From assembly GCA_029940375.1 (NCBI GenBank), contig JAPYUX010000004.1, positions 106,076-170,075 on the forward strand: a stretch of DNA of 64,000 nucleotides. The letters are read 5' to 3'. A model generated the notes under the pieces. It did not search any database. It was not told the origin of the DNA and saw nothing but the letters and a program-made list of their open reading frames with translations. Below are positions 36,383-43,435 of this stretch, one piece after another. The stretch comes from Dehalococcoidia bacterium (lineage in GTDB: Bacteria; Chloroflexota; Dehalococcoidia; Lucifugimonadales; Lucifugimonadaceae). The position numbers and the translations under genes were made by a program. The stretch's first letter is position 1; the number at the start of each line of letters is the position of its first letter.

Positions 36383-37297
36383 ATGTCAAAAATTACAGAT
36401 ATCGAAGGTCTAAAGGTAGGTCATTGGACAGATAAAAAAAATAAAACAGGATGTACGGTTTTAATATCTGAAAAACCTTTAATTGCTTCAGTGGATATTA
36501 GAGGTGGAGCTCCTGGTACAAAAGAAATTGCATTACTTGATCCCATTGCAAGTGCACCAAATGTTAATGCTATTTTACTCACAGGAGGTAGTGCATTTGG
36601 TTTAAATGCGTCAGGTGGTGTTGTTAAATTTTTAGAAGAAAAAAATATAGGGATCAAATTTGGGGGAAATATTATTCCTTTGGTACCATCCGCTGTTATA
36701 TTTGATTTAAATGTTGGATCCGGAAAAATAAGACCTGGATTAGAAGAGGGTTATATAGCAGCTAACAATGCTTCTAAAATTTTTTCAATTGGTCCAGTTG
36801 GCGTTGGTACTGGATGTACTGTTGGTAAATTGCTTGGCAATAAATATAGCATGAATGGTGGAATCGGAACTTCTTCATATAAATTTGATGATGGAACAAT
36901 TGTTTCTTGTTTAGTTGCTGTTAATGCTTTAGGTTCAATATTTAATCCTATAAATGGTGAAATTATAGCTGGTCCGATGAAGAATAAGAAAATATATGAT
37001 TCTATTGATTTATTATTAATTGGGAAAAACCAGAAACGTGGATTTGAGAATACTACCATTGGTCTTATAGCTACAAATGCAAATTTATCAAAAATTGATT
37101 GTAAAAGACTAGCTATCGCTGCTAATGACGGACTAGCTCTTTCAGTTAGACCTTCTCATACATCAAATGATGGGGATCTTTTTTTTGGAATTTCTACTAA
37201 TGAAAAACCAACCACACTAACACAAGATCAACTATTCGCAGCATCTGTAAAGGTTACATATGAAGCAATAAACAATGCTATATTGGAATCTAATTAA
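36383..37297 (+). CDS. P1-family (DmpA/S58) peptidase
   Basis: Self-processing N-terminal-nucleophile hydrolase related to L-aminopeptidase D-Ala-esterase DmpA and beta-aminopeptidases; 304 aa. Motifs are GLKVGHWTDKKNKTGCTV, VDIRGGAPGTKE, ILLTGGSAFGLNASGGVV, GTGCTVGK, and the cleavage/nucleophile region FENTTIGLIATNANL at about residues 221-235, followed by RPSHTSNDGDLFFG. Precursor cleavage before a Thr of NTTI is expected from the family. It converges on the NHL gene with an 8-nt overlap. Confidence 0.9.
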   Translation: MSKITDIEGLKVGHWTDKKNKTGCTVLISEKPLIASVDIRGGAPGTKEIALLDPIASAPNVNAILLTGGSAFGLNASGGVVKFLEEKNIGIKFGGNIIPLVPSAVIFDLNVGSGKIRPGLEEGYIAANNASKIFSIGPVGVGTGCTVGKLLGNKYSMNGGIGTSSYKFDDGTIVSCLVAVNALGSIFNPINGEIIAGPMKNKKIYDSIDLLLIGKNQKRGFENTTIGLIATNANLSKIDCKRLAIAANDGLALSVRPSHTSNDGDLFFGISTNEKPTTLTQDQLFAASVKVTYEAINNAILESN

Positions 37298-38318
37298 CTT
37301 TTGTTAATTTTTGAAGAGATCGTAATTCTCTTTTTGGATTTAGAAATTGCCCATAATCGCTGTAAGAGACTTCTGCTAAATAAATATTTCCAACAGAATC
37401 GACTGATATTCCATGAGGGGAATAAAATCTACCAATACTTGGTCCATAACTTTCTTTTCCAATCCTAGATAATAATTCACCGTTTTTGTTGAATATTGAG
37501 ACTCTCGGGCCAAGATCTGTACCAGTATCATTAGATGATATTCCAGAAAAATATTCTCCTACATAAAATATATCTTCAGATCCTCTTCTATCTATATATA
37601 AGCATGCTGCTCTAGATAAATTAATCCACTGGTCAATATATTTACCAGTGGGATCAAAAACTTGTATTCTATGATTTTCTCTATCTGCTACATAAACTAA
37701 ACCTTCACTATCAGTAGATATATTATGAACAATATTGAATTGACCTTCTCCTGTCCCAGATTCTCCCCAAGAAAATAAATAATTTCCTTCTGTGTCATAT
37801 TTATGTACTCTGGCATTGGAATATCCATCTGCTACATATAAATCCTTATTATTAGAATCAACAGCTACCTGAGTTGGAACTGAAAAAGGTATTCCACTCA
37901 TTTTTTTTGCTGGTTTATTTGCTTCTCCTAGCTGAAATTGCAAGTTACCCAAACTATCGAATTTTCTAACTGTACCATCTCCATTATCGACGCAATAGAT
38001 ATAATCATCATCATCAATAGTAATGCCGTGAGGATTTTTGAAAATATCATCCCCCCAGGAATTAATATATTTACCGTTAGGATCAAATATAATGATGGGT
38101 TTCGTTCCTCTATTAAACACAATAACTTGATCTTTTGAGTTAACCCCTACAGCTGTTGCTTCTCTTAGAGTCCAGTCTTTAGGTAAATTGCCCCATTCTT
38201 TTCCATCCACACTGAAAACATATGGTTCTTGACCCATAATTTCAGGCTTGCTTCCCAAATCAAATTCTTCATGACTAGGCAAGCCACCTTCTAAATTAGC
38301 CTCTTCTTTTTTAGACAT
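37290..38318 (-). CDS. NHL-repeat beta-propeller protein
   Basis: A 342-aa six-bladed propeller protein of the NHL/peptidyl-alpha-hydroxyglycine-lyase-like type. Repeat units include NPHGITIDDDDYIYCVDNGDGTVRKF, VPTQVAVDSNNKDLYVADGYSNARVHKY, NISTDSEGLVYVADRENHRIQVF and SPHGISVDSVGNIYLAEVSYSDY, each shown here only in part of the barrel. No signal peptide is visible. The role is unknown; such proteins bind partners or act as lactonase-like enzymes. It follows the rhodanese lipoprotein by 31 nt and may be the tail of the sulfur operon. Confidence 0.82.
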   Translation of the reverse strand: MSKKEEANLEGGLPSHEEFDLGSKPEIMGQEPYVFSVDGKEWGNLPKDWTLREATAVGVNSKDQVIVFNRGTKPIIIFDPNGKYINSWGDDIFKNPHGITIDDDDYIYCVDNGDGTVRKFDSLGNLQFQLGEANKPAKKMSGIPFSVPTQVAVDSNNKDLYVADGYSNARVHKYDTEGNYLFSWGESGTGEGQFNIVHNISTDSEGLVYVADRENHRIQVFDPTGKYIDQWINLSRAACLYIDRRGSEDIFYVGEYFSGISSNDTGTDLGPRVSIFNKNGELLSRIGKESYGPSIGRFYSPHGISVDSVGNIYLAEVSYSDYGQFLNPKRELRSLQKLTKVN

Positions 38319-38349
38319 AATTACTTTCTTCTGTTTTTATAAATTTAGT

Positions 38350-39267
38350 TTATTTTGTTTCAATAGGCAAATCACTATTGCCCCATTCTATCCAAGAACC
38401 ATCATAAACCTTTACATTTTCGTATCCAAGTAGTTCTTGAAGGACAAACCATGTATGAGTTGCCCTGACTGCTGTTTGGCACAATGTGTAAACTGCTTTA
38501 TCAGTTTTAATCCCTTTACTGTCATAAATAGATTTTAATTTTTCAGCATCTAAGAATTCTCCTGTTTCACTTACTGCATTACCCCAATCAACATTTTCAG
38601 AACTCGGAATATGCCCACCTCTATCTGCTCTCACATCTTTACCAGAATATTCATCTGGACTTCTAGTATCACAGACAATTTTAGATGGATCTTCAACTGA
38701 CTCCAAGATTTCTTCCCAATTGGCAATCAAATTTAAATTTGGATTTTTCGTAAATTTATAATCAGATTTTGTTATTTCTTCATTGGAAGTACTAATTGGT
38801 AATCCATTTGCTTCCCAGTAAACCCATGAGCCATCAAGTAATCTTGTATCTTCGTGCCCATAAACTTCTAAAGCCCACAATCCTCTGGATGCCCACAAAT
38901 TACTTATGTCATCATAAAAGACAATAGTATCATCTGGCTCAATTCCAATTGATGCTAACGTTGTAGCAATGTGATCTGATGAAGGGAGCATACCTTTTAT
39001 TCCATTATCATCTACCCATTGAAAAACATCATTTGGTGTTATTCTTATCGCACCAGGAATGTGTCCAGCATCATATTTTTCAGGTTTTCGAACATCGATT
39101 ATTTTTATATCTTTTTTATCAAGATTTTCATTTAACCATTTGGCAGAAACTAATTTTTCTGTGCTCGCATAACCTCTGTTTTCAAAATCACTAGCACTTG
39201 ATGTTTCTCCAGCACATGCTAAAAGAAAAATACTAGCAAATAACATAATAACTAAAAATTTTTTCAT
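38350..39267 (-). CDS. Secreted lipoprotein rhodanese (two-domain sulfurtransferase)
   Basis: Thiosulfate- or mercaptopyruvate-type sulfurtransferase, 305 aa, with a lipoprotein signal MKKFLVIMLFASIFLLACAG (lipobox Cys at 18), so it should act outside the membrane. Domain 1 (about 35-155) has IIDVRKPEKYDAGHIPGAI but no active Cys; domain 2 (about 175-300) has the catalytic Cys263 in TLCQTAVRATH. It overlaps tusA by 4 nt. With the YeeE transporter and TusA this suggests capture of external thiosulfate sulfur and transfer inwards. Confidence 0.9.
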   Translation of the reverse strand: MKKFLVIMLFASIFLLACAGETSSASDFENRGYASTEKLVSAKWLNENLDKKDIKIIDVRKPEKYDAGHIPGAIRITPNDVFQWVDDNGIKGMLPSSDHIATTLASIGIEPDDTIVFYDDISNLWASRGLWALEVYGHEDTRLLDGSWVYWEANGLPISTSNEEITKSDYKFTKNPNLNLIANWEEILESVEDPSKIVCDTRSPDEYSGKDVRADRGGHIPSSENVDWGNAVSETGEFLDAEKLKSIYDSKGIKTDKAVYTLCQTAVRATHTWFVLQELLGYENVKVYDGSWIEWGNSDLPIETK

Positions 39268-39515
39268 TTTTTTTCTCCTTTTATTTCTTTAGTGAGGGTT
39301 ATTTTCCACTCACTATTATTTATTTCATTAATCTCAACTTCAAATCCTCTTTTTAAAGCTTGTGGAGGAATGGTTGATAATGCTGGGGAATGATCAGTCA
39401 TCACCTCCAATATATTTAAATCTTTATTTGAATCTAATTCTTCATTAGTTTTTAACATTGGATATGGGCAGATTTCACCTCTAAGATCTAATGTTTTTAT
39501 TTCCTGTTCAGACAT
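39264..39515 (-). CDS. tusA: TusA-type sulfur carrier protein
   Basis: Small sulfur-relay protein, 83 aa, with the defining CPxP motif in LDLRGEICPYPMLK (Cys16 carries the persulfide). The rest matches the two-layer TusA fold, ending IPPQALKRGFEVEI and WKITLTKE. GGAG precedes the ATG. It lies 3 nt after the Cys-less paralogue and overlaps the rhodanese gene (ATGA). Linked YeeE-TusA pairs are known to import thiosulfate sulfur, which supports the role. Confidence 0.9.
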   Translation of the reverse strand: MSEQEIKTLDLRGEICPYPMLKTNEELDSNKDLNILEVMTDHSPALSTIPPQALKRGFEVEINEINNSEWKITLTKEIKGEKK

Positions 39516-39518
39516 TTA

Positions 39519-39743
39519 CTACTCCTTTTCTAGTGTAATTTGCCAAAGATTTTCAACAATTTTTATTTTTACGTTTATTTTTTTTGAAAGTGCTTTTGGA
39601 GGTATGTATTTAACCAATATTTCTTCGTTTGTTATTAAAATAATCTTTTCTTCATTTGAAAAAGAATTCAAAATTTTTTCCACTTCAAGTAATTGTTTCT
39701 TAGCAGATTTCCCAACTAAATTTATTTCAGTAGATATGTACAT
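39519..39743 (-). CDS. TusA-like paralogue without the catalytic cysteine
   Basis: A 74-aa protein that aligns end to end with the neighbouring TusA with one gap: G11 matches the Gly of LRGEIC, IPPKALSKK matches IPPQALKRG, and LWQITLEKE matches EWKITLTKE. Where TusA has CPYP this protein reads AKKQ (Ala14), and it contains no Cys at all. It cannot carry a persulfide. It may be a structural or regulatory partner of TusA or YeeE. It sits 3 nt after yeeE and 3 nt before tusA, with AGGTT before the ATG. Confidence 0.75.
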   Translation of the reverse strand: MYISTEINLVGKSAKKQLLEVEKILNSFSNEEKIILITNEEILVKYIPPKALSKKINVKIKIVENLWQITLEKE

Positions 39744-39746
39744 AAT

Positions 39747-40985
39747 TTAACCTATAAATTTTATTATTTTTGTTCCTATGAATGCTCCCAAAGCTAGACT
39801 AATTCCAAAAACCCAACCAGAAAGAGATAAAGATGATACTGCTGAAAAAAAGGCACCAATTGTACAACCAATACCCAGCGTAGCTGAGTACCCCATTAAA
39901 ATACCTCCAGAAATTGACTGCAAATATCTTTTTGGTTCTTTAGGGGTTCTTATTTTAAATTCCTTGGATAGTAAGGCAGATACCAAAGCACCAAAAAAAA
40001 CACCTATTGTACTAACAAACGTATGAGATATTATTCCTTGATCTATACTACCCCCAAGGCAGCCACTTAACGAAGATATTCCTTTCAATGGGCCATTAGT
40101 AAAATTTAAAGATTCAGATATATTAATGGACTGTTTCATTATTTCTCCAGTCACTCCAGGAGGAGAATGGAACAGAAAATAAATAATTGCAACGAATCCT
40201 AGAGCAAGGCCACCTGTATTTGTAGACCAGTTTTTTACAAACAATTTATTGATAATTTCAATAATTTTTTGATAAAACCCTTTTGTTTCAACTTCATTAT
40301 TTTTTGAAAAAACAAAATTGGTGATGCCAGATTTCGTTTCAATATAAAGAACTATAAAATAAACAAGTAACAGAAGTAACAAGGTGATTACTAAAGAAAA
40401 CCCAAAGCCGATAGAAAAAGTAGATGGCAGAAAAATCTTCGGTTCTTTGCTGATAAAAACATCCCACCAAAAATCCCAAGAAATTATTAATAAAATAGCT
40501 CCAATAAATATTCCTACCATGGTTACCATCGATGCTATATATCCTTCAGCAATTCTATATATTGTTCCTGAAACACAACCTCCTGCAATAACCATTCCGA
40601 TACCAAAAAGTGTCCCCGCAACAATGGTACTTATTCCTACTGGTAAAACGTGAGCAGCTGATGGGAATTCTCCTGGTAGAGGATTTGGTAAAATCCAACT
40701 TAATATTCCAACAAAGCCTATTGAAGAGACTGCGATGGCTATCAATACCCCTTTCATATTTTGCCCTGAACCAAATAAAAATAAATCTCTAAATGAGGCA
40801 GCAAAACAGAATCTTGATTTTTGAAATATGAATCCTAATGAACTAGCAGCAAGCCATATAGCAGCATTAGCAAAATTATTTCTTGAAATGAAAAAAGAAA
40901 TAATAAAAACTAAAGCCAGCAAAACACAACCTATAACAGATTGAATAGGAAAATTTTTATTTTCTACTTTATCAACAATAACCAT
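39747..40985 (-). CDS. YeeE/YedE-family sulfur (thiosulfate) transporter
   Basis: Polytopic membrane protein, about 412 aa from the chosen start, of the family whose characterised member takes up thiosulfate. Conserved Cys-containing motifs thought to relay the ion are all present: KSRFCFAASFRDLF, IAGGCVSGTIYRIAEG, LSGCLGGSID and LGIGCTIGAFFSAV. I use ATG 40985; a TTG four codons upstream (40997) lies in the U-run of the leader terminator. It is the first gene after the predicted cysteine attenuator and heads yeeE - TusA-like - tusA - rhodanese. Confidence 0.9.
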   Translation of the reverse strand: MVIVDKVENKNFPIQSVIGCVLLALVFIISFFISRNNFANAAIWLAASSLGFIFQKSRFCFAASFRDLFLFGSGQNMKGVLIAIAVSSIGFVGILSWILPNPLPGEFPSAAHVLPVGISTIVAGTLFGIGMVIAGGCVSGTIYRIAEGYIASMVTMVGIFIGAILLIISWDFWWDVFISKEPKIFLPSTFSIGFGFSLVITLLLLLLVYFIVLYIETKSGITNFVFSKNNEVETKGFYQKIIEIINKLFVKNWSTNTGGLALGFVAIIYFLFHSPPGVTGEIMKQSINISESLNFTNGPLKGISSLSGCLGGSIDQGIISHTFVSTIGVFFGALVSALLSKEFKIRTPKEPKRYLQSISGGILMGYSATLGIGCTIGAFFSAVSSLSLSGWVFGISLALGAFIGTKIIKFIG

Positions 40986-40995
40986 AAATTTTACC

Positions 40996-41022
40996 AAAAA
41001 AAAAACCCCTAATTTGGGGTTT
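40996..41022 (-). terminator. Intrinsic terminator in the yeeE leader (attenuator)
   Basis: On the minus strand AAACCCC (41022-41016) pairs with GGGGTTT (41009-41003) around a 6-nt loop, followed directly by a run of ten T (41005-40996). This is a textbook intrinsic terminator. It ends 10 nt before the yeeE ATG and lies about 30 nt after the stop of the poly-Cys leader ORF. No other gene reads into it on this strand, so its purpose must be to stop yeeE transcription under some condition. Confidence 0.85.
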
Positions 41023-41071
41023 CAATAAATTGTTTTTATGAATTTAAATTATTTAACAAATTAAAGAAACC
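41018..41071 (-). promoter_or_regulatory. Predicted antiterminator pairing in the yeeE leader
   Basis: GGTTTC inside the leader ORF (41071-41066) is complementary to GAAACC (41023-41018), which contains most of the 5' arm of the terminator. The two structures cannot coexist. A ribosome held at the Cys codons (41097-41086) would leave GGTTTC free; a ribosome at the stop codon (41055-41053) would cover it. The pairing is only 6 bp, so this is an inference. Confidence 0.55.
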
Positions 41072-41127
41072 AATTGCACGTTCATACAACAGCAACAAGA
41101 ATCTTTTGTTAATAAATTAATATTCAT
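41053..41127 (-). CDS. Poly-cysteine leader peptide (24 aa) of the sulfur operon
   Basis: A 25-codon ORF on the minus strand beginning MNINLLTKDSCCCC, with four consecutive Cys codons (TGT TGC TGT TGT, 41097-41086), a fifth Cys as the last residue and a TAA stop. It lies between a good promoter and an intrinsic terminator, directly upstream of the yeeE sulfur-uptake gene. Its ATG is about 7 nt from the predicted transcription start and has no Shine-Dalgarno, so it is probably translated as a (nearly) leaderless ORF. The expected job is to sense charged tRNA-Cys by ribosome stalling. Poly-Cys leaderless ORFs ahead of sulfur genes are known in mycobacteria. Translation itself is not shown. Confidence 0.75.
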   Translation of the reverse strand: MNINLLTKDSCCCCMNVQLVSLIC

Positions 41128-41140
41128 AGAAAGTAATGAT

Positions 41141-41169
41141 AGCATAAATAAAATTTATAATGTTGTAAA
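41141..41169 (-). promoter_or_regulatory. Promoter of the yeeE sulfur operon
   Basis: Minus-strand -35 TTTACA (41169-41164), a 17-bp spacer and -10 TATGCT (41146-41141), a close match to the sigma-70 pattern. The predicted start is near 41134, about 7 nt before the leader ORF ATG. Confidence 0.6.
41156..41161 (+). promoter_or_regulatory. Possible -10 element of sufS
   Basis: A perfect TATAAT on the plus strand 42 nt before the sufS ATG. It lies inside the spacer of the opposing yeeE promoter, so the two promoters would overlap face to face and RNA polymerase could not use both at once. No good -35 was found. Confidence 0.4.
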
Positions 41170-41202
41170 CTTAAAGTATTATTCCTATTCAAAACACTTA
41201 TC

Positions 41203-42426
41203 ATGAATAACTTTGAAACAGAAAAAATAAGAAAAGATTTTCCTATTTTGAACAGAAAAATCAATGGTAATCCTCTAATTTATTTAGATAATGCAGCAAC
41301 TTCTCAAAAACCAATTTCAGTTATTGAATCTATATCCAATTATTACTCAGAATATAATTCGAATGTTCATAGAGGTGTGCATACCTTATCAATTGAAGCA
41401 ACTGACGCCTATGAATTAGCACGTACAAAAATAGCTAATTTTATAAATTCAAAACCTGAAGAAATTATTTGGACTCGTAATACCAGTGAATCATTAAATA
41501 TAGTAGCTAAAGGATTGTCAAAAAGTATTTCTGAAGCAAATAATATAGTTATATCTAAAATGGAACATCATTCCAACCTGGTACCGTGGCAACAATTGTG
41601 TATAGAAACTGGAGCAGAATTAAGATATTTAGAAAATGATTCAGACGGTATCATAGATTTAGTTCACGCACGAGAAATAATTGACAAAAACACATCGATA
41701 TTATCAATCACACATATGTCTAATGTATTAGGAATAATTAATCCAGTTAATGAATTGAGAGAGATATCAATTAAATTCGGGACGAAATTAGTTATAGATG
41801 GAGCCCAAAGTGTGCCGCATTTTTTAGTAGATGTAAGAGCATTAGACTGTGACTTTTTGTGCTTTTCGGCTCATAAAATGCTAGGTCCTACCGGAATAGG
41901 TATATTGTATGGGAAGAAAGAATTGCTAGAAAAAATGGACCCTAATTATTTTGGAGGAGATATGATTTCCGAAGTAACCTATGAATCAGCTACTTGGAAT
42001 GATTTACCTTATAAATTCGAAGCAGGGACTCCAAATATAGCTGACGCAATAGCTACAGGAGTTGCGATTGACTATTTAACTAGAATAGGAATGGATAATA
42101 TCTTTAGACATGAACAATACTTGACTGAGTATACAATAAACAAATTTTCAGAATTAAGTAATTATAAAATAATAGGCCCGAAGATAATAAAAAACAGAGG
42201 AGGCGTTATATCTTTTAATCACAAAAACTTACATCCACACGATGTTGGAGAAGTATTAGATAAATTTGGTATAGCTATTAGAACTGGCCATCATTGTGCT
42301 ATGCCTCTTGTAAGATCGTATGACATAGTGGCTGCTGCTAGAGCAAGTTTTTATTTGTATAATACTAAAGATGAAATAGACTTTTTCATAGAATCTTTGA
42401 TAGAGGTAGAAAATTATTTTAAATAA
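41203..42426 (+). CDS. sufS: Cysteine desulfurase, SufS type
   Basis: PLP enzyme that takes sulfur from cysteine for Fe-S clusters and other sulfur uses. At 407 aa it has YLDNAATSQKP, NVHRGVHTLSIEATDAYE, the SufS signature, the PLP Lys225 in FSAHKMLGPTGIG and the catalytic Cys365 in RTGHHCAMP. No sufBCD, sufE or sufU is in the window. It diverges from the cysteine-attenuated sulfur uptake operon, which fits a cysteine/sulfur homeostasis locus. Confidence 0.95.
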   Translation: MNNFETEKIRKDFPILNRKINGNPLIYLDNAATSQKPISVIESISNYYSEYNSNVHRGVHTLSIEATDAYELARTKIANFINSKPEEIIWTRNTSESLNIVAKGLSKSISEANNIVISKMEHHSNLVPWQQLCIETGAELRYLENDSDGIIDLVHAREIIDKNTSILSITHMSNVLGIINPVNELREISIKFGTKLVIDGAQSVPHFLVDVRALDCDFLCFSAHKMLGPTGIGILYGKKELLEKMDPNYFGGDMISEVTYESATWNDLPYKFEAGTPNIADAIATGVAIDYLTRIGMDNIFRHEQYLTEYTINKFSELSNYKIIGPKIIKNRGGVISFNHKNLHPHDVGEVLDKFGIAIRTGHHCAMPLVRSYDIVAAARASFYLYNTKDEIDFFIESLIEVENYFK

Positions 42427-42427
42427 T

Positions 42428-43105
42428 TTAATTTATTTTTGATGTAAATGATTCATAAAAATTTCTACAGATATCAGAAGCTCCAACTACAAAACCTTCT
42501 TTTTCATTAAAGACTATAAATTTTGGGTTATTCCAAACACATTTTAATCTCCACATATAGTTATCTAATTCAATCCAATAGTCATAACTTTCAAGTCCAT
42601 CTTTATTACAATTAAATATTTTTTTGTTTTTGGTATTGAAATAAGAATTGTCATCATTGACACATTGACCATAAATTGATTCATTAGCAAATTTTAAATC
42701 TTTATGATTATAAAAAGTATCCAATGTCGTTATCAAATTATTTTTTTTATCAACTGGATATAGTGCTATTGCAAACCATAACTCCTCTTCCCCAAATTGA
42801 TTAAGTAAGCTATATGAAAATCTTGGAATAAATATACCTTTATAAAACTCATGGAAAATTGATTCAGAATTTGCTTTGTTTAAAAAATTATTATTAACGT
42901 CTAGATAAAAATTTAAATCTTTAACTGCTAACTCATTACCTTCAGCATCTATATTCAATTTTTGGAATTCTTTTATAGAATTTGGGTATTTAATTTCGAA
43001 AAATTTACAATGTTCACTATTGCTAGAATTACAAATCAAGTAATCTTGATCATTAGAACAAGAAAATAACAAAAATAATAAAATAAAAAGTAATTTTTTT
43101 TTCAT
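42428..43105 (-). CDS. Lipoprotein of unknown function
   Basis: A 225-aa secreted lipoprotein: MKKKLLFILLFLLFSCSND has a lysine-rich start, a hydrophobic core and lipobox Cys16. The mature part contains several Cys (YLICNSSNSEHCKFF, YGQCVNDD, FNCNKDG, LKCVWNN) that could form disulfides outside the cell. I do not recognise a family. It ends 1 nt from sufS (convergent) and follows the 89-aa hypothetical gene by 10 nt. Confidence 0.75.
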   Translation of the reverse strand: MKKKLLFILLFLLFSCSNDQDYLICNSSNSEHCKFFEIKYPNSIKEFQKLNIDAEGNELAVKDLNFYLDVNNNFLNKANSESIFHEFYKGIFIPRFSYSLLNQFGEEELWFAIALYPVDKKNNLITTLDTFYNHKDLKFANESIYGQCVNDDNSYFNTKNKKIFNCNKDGLESYDYWIELDNYMWRLKCVWNNPKFIVFNEKEGFVVGASDICRNFYESFTSKIN

Positions 43106-43115
43106 TGCAATAAGA

Positions 43116-43385
43116 CTAATTCAAAAATTTTAAATTATACTTTTCTTCAAGTATAATTCTATAAAACAATTTGCTAGTTCCATATGATTTATAATAGAGT
43201 TTCAATAAATCATTTTTTTCTTTTATTAAAATTCTCGAGATACCTTCTCTGTATTTTTTTGCCAAATTATACATCAGAGGATCAATTTTATTTTTTGAAT
43301 AAATTACAGGATGCTCTTTATGTAGTTTGACTTCTATACCACTGGAAATTAATTTTGATAAGATTTCTTTAGAATTTTTACTCAT
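43116..43385 (-). CDS. Small hypothetical protein, TubC-N-like pattern
   Basis: An 89-aa lysine-rich protein. The first half, ILSKLISSGIEVKLHKEH followed by a short strand and LAKKYREGISRIL, has the helix-strand-strand-helix order of TubC N-terminal docking domains, but this is a weak pattern match. No signal peptide. It precedes the lipoprotein gene and follows the M81 peptidase on the same strand. Function unknown. Confidence 0.6.
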   Translation of the reverse strand: MSKNSKEILSKLISSGIEVKLHKEHPVIYSKNKIDPLMYNLAKKYREGISRILIKEKNDLLKLYYKSYGTSKLFYRIILEEKYNLKFLN

Positions 43386-43435
43386 AATTATTTAATAATC
43401 TATAGGATATTAATTTTATGTACCATATATTTTCA

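Noticed and set aside
39778..40792. Plus-strand ORFs of 60-89 aa opposite yeeE
   Set aside because: They read low-complexity Lys/Pro/Ile-rich sequence antisense to a clear membrane protein and have no ribosome binding sites or family motifs.
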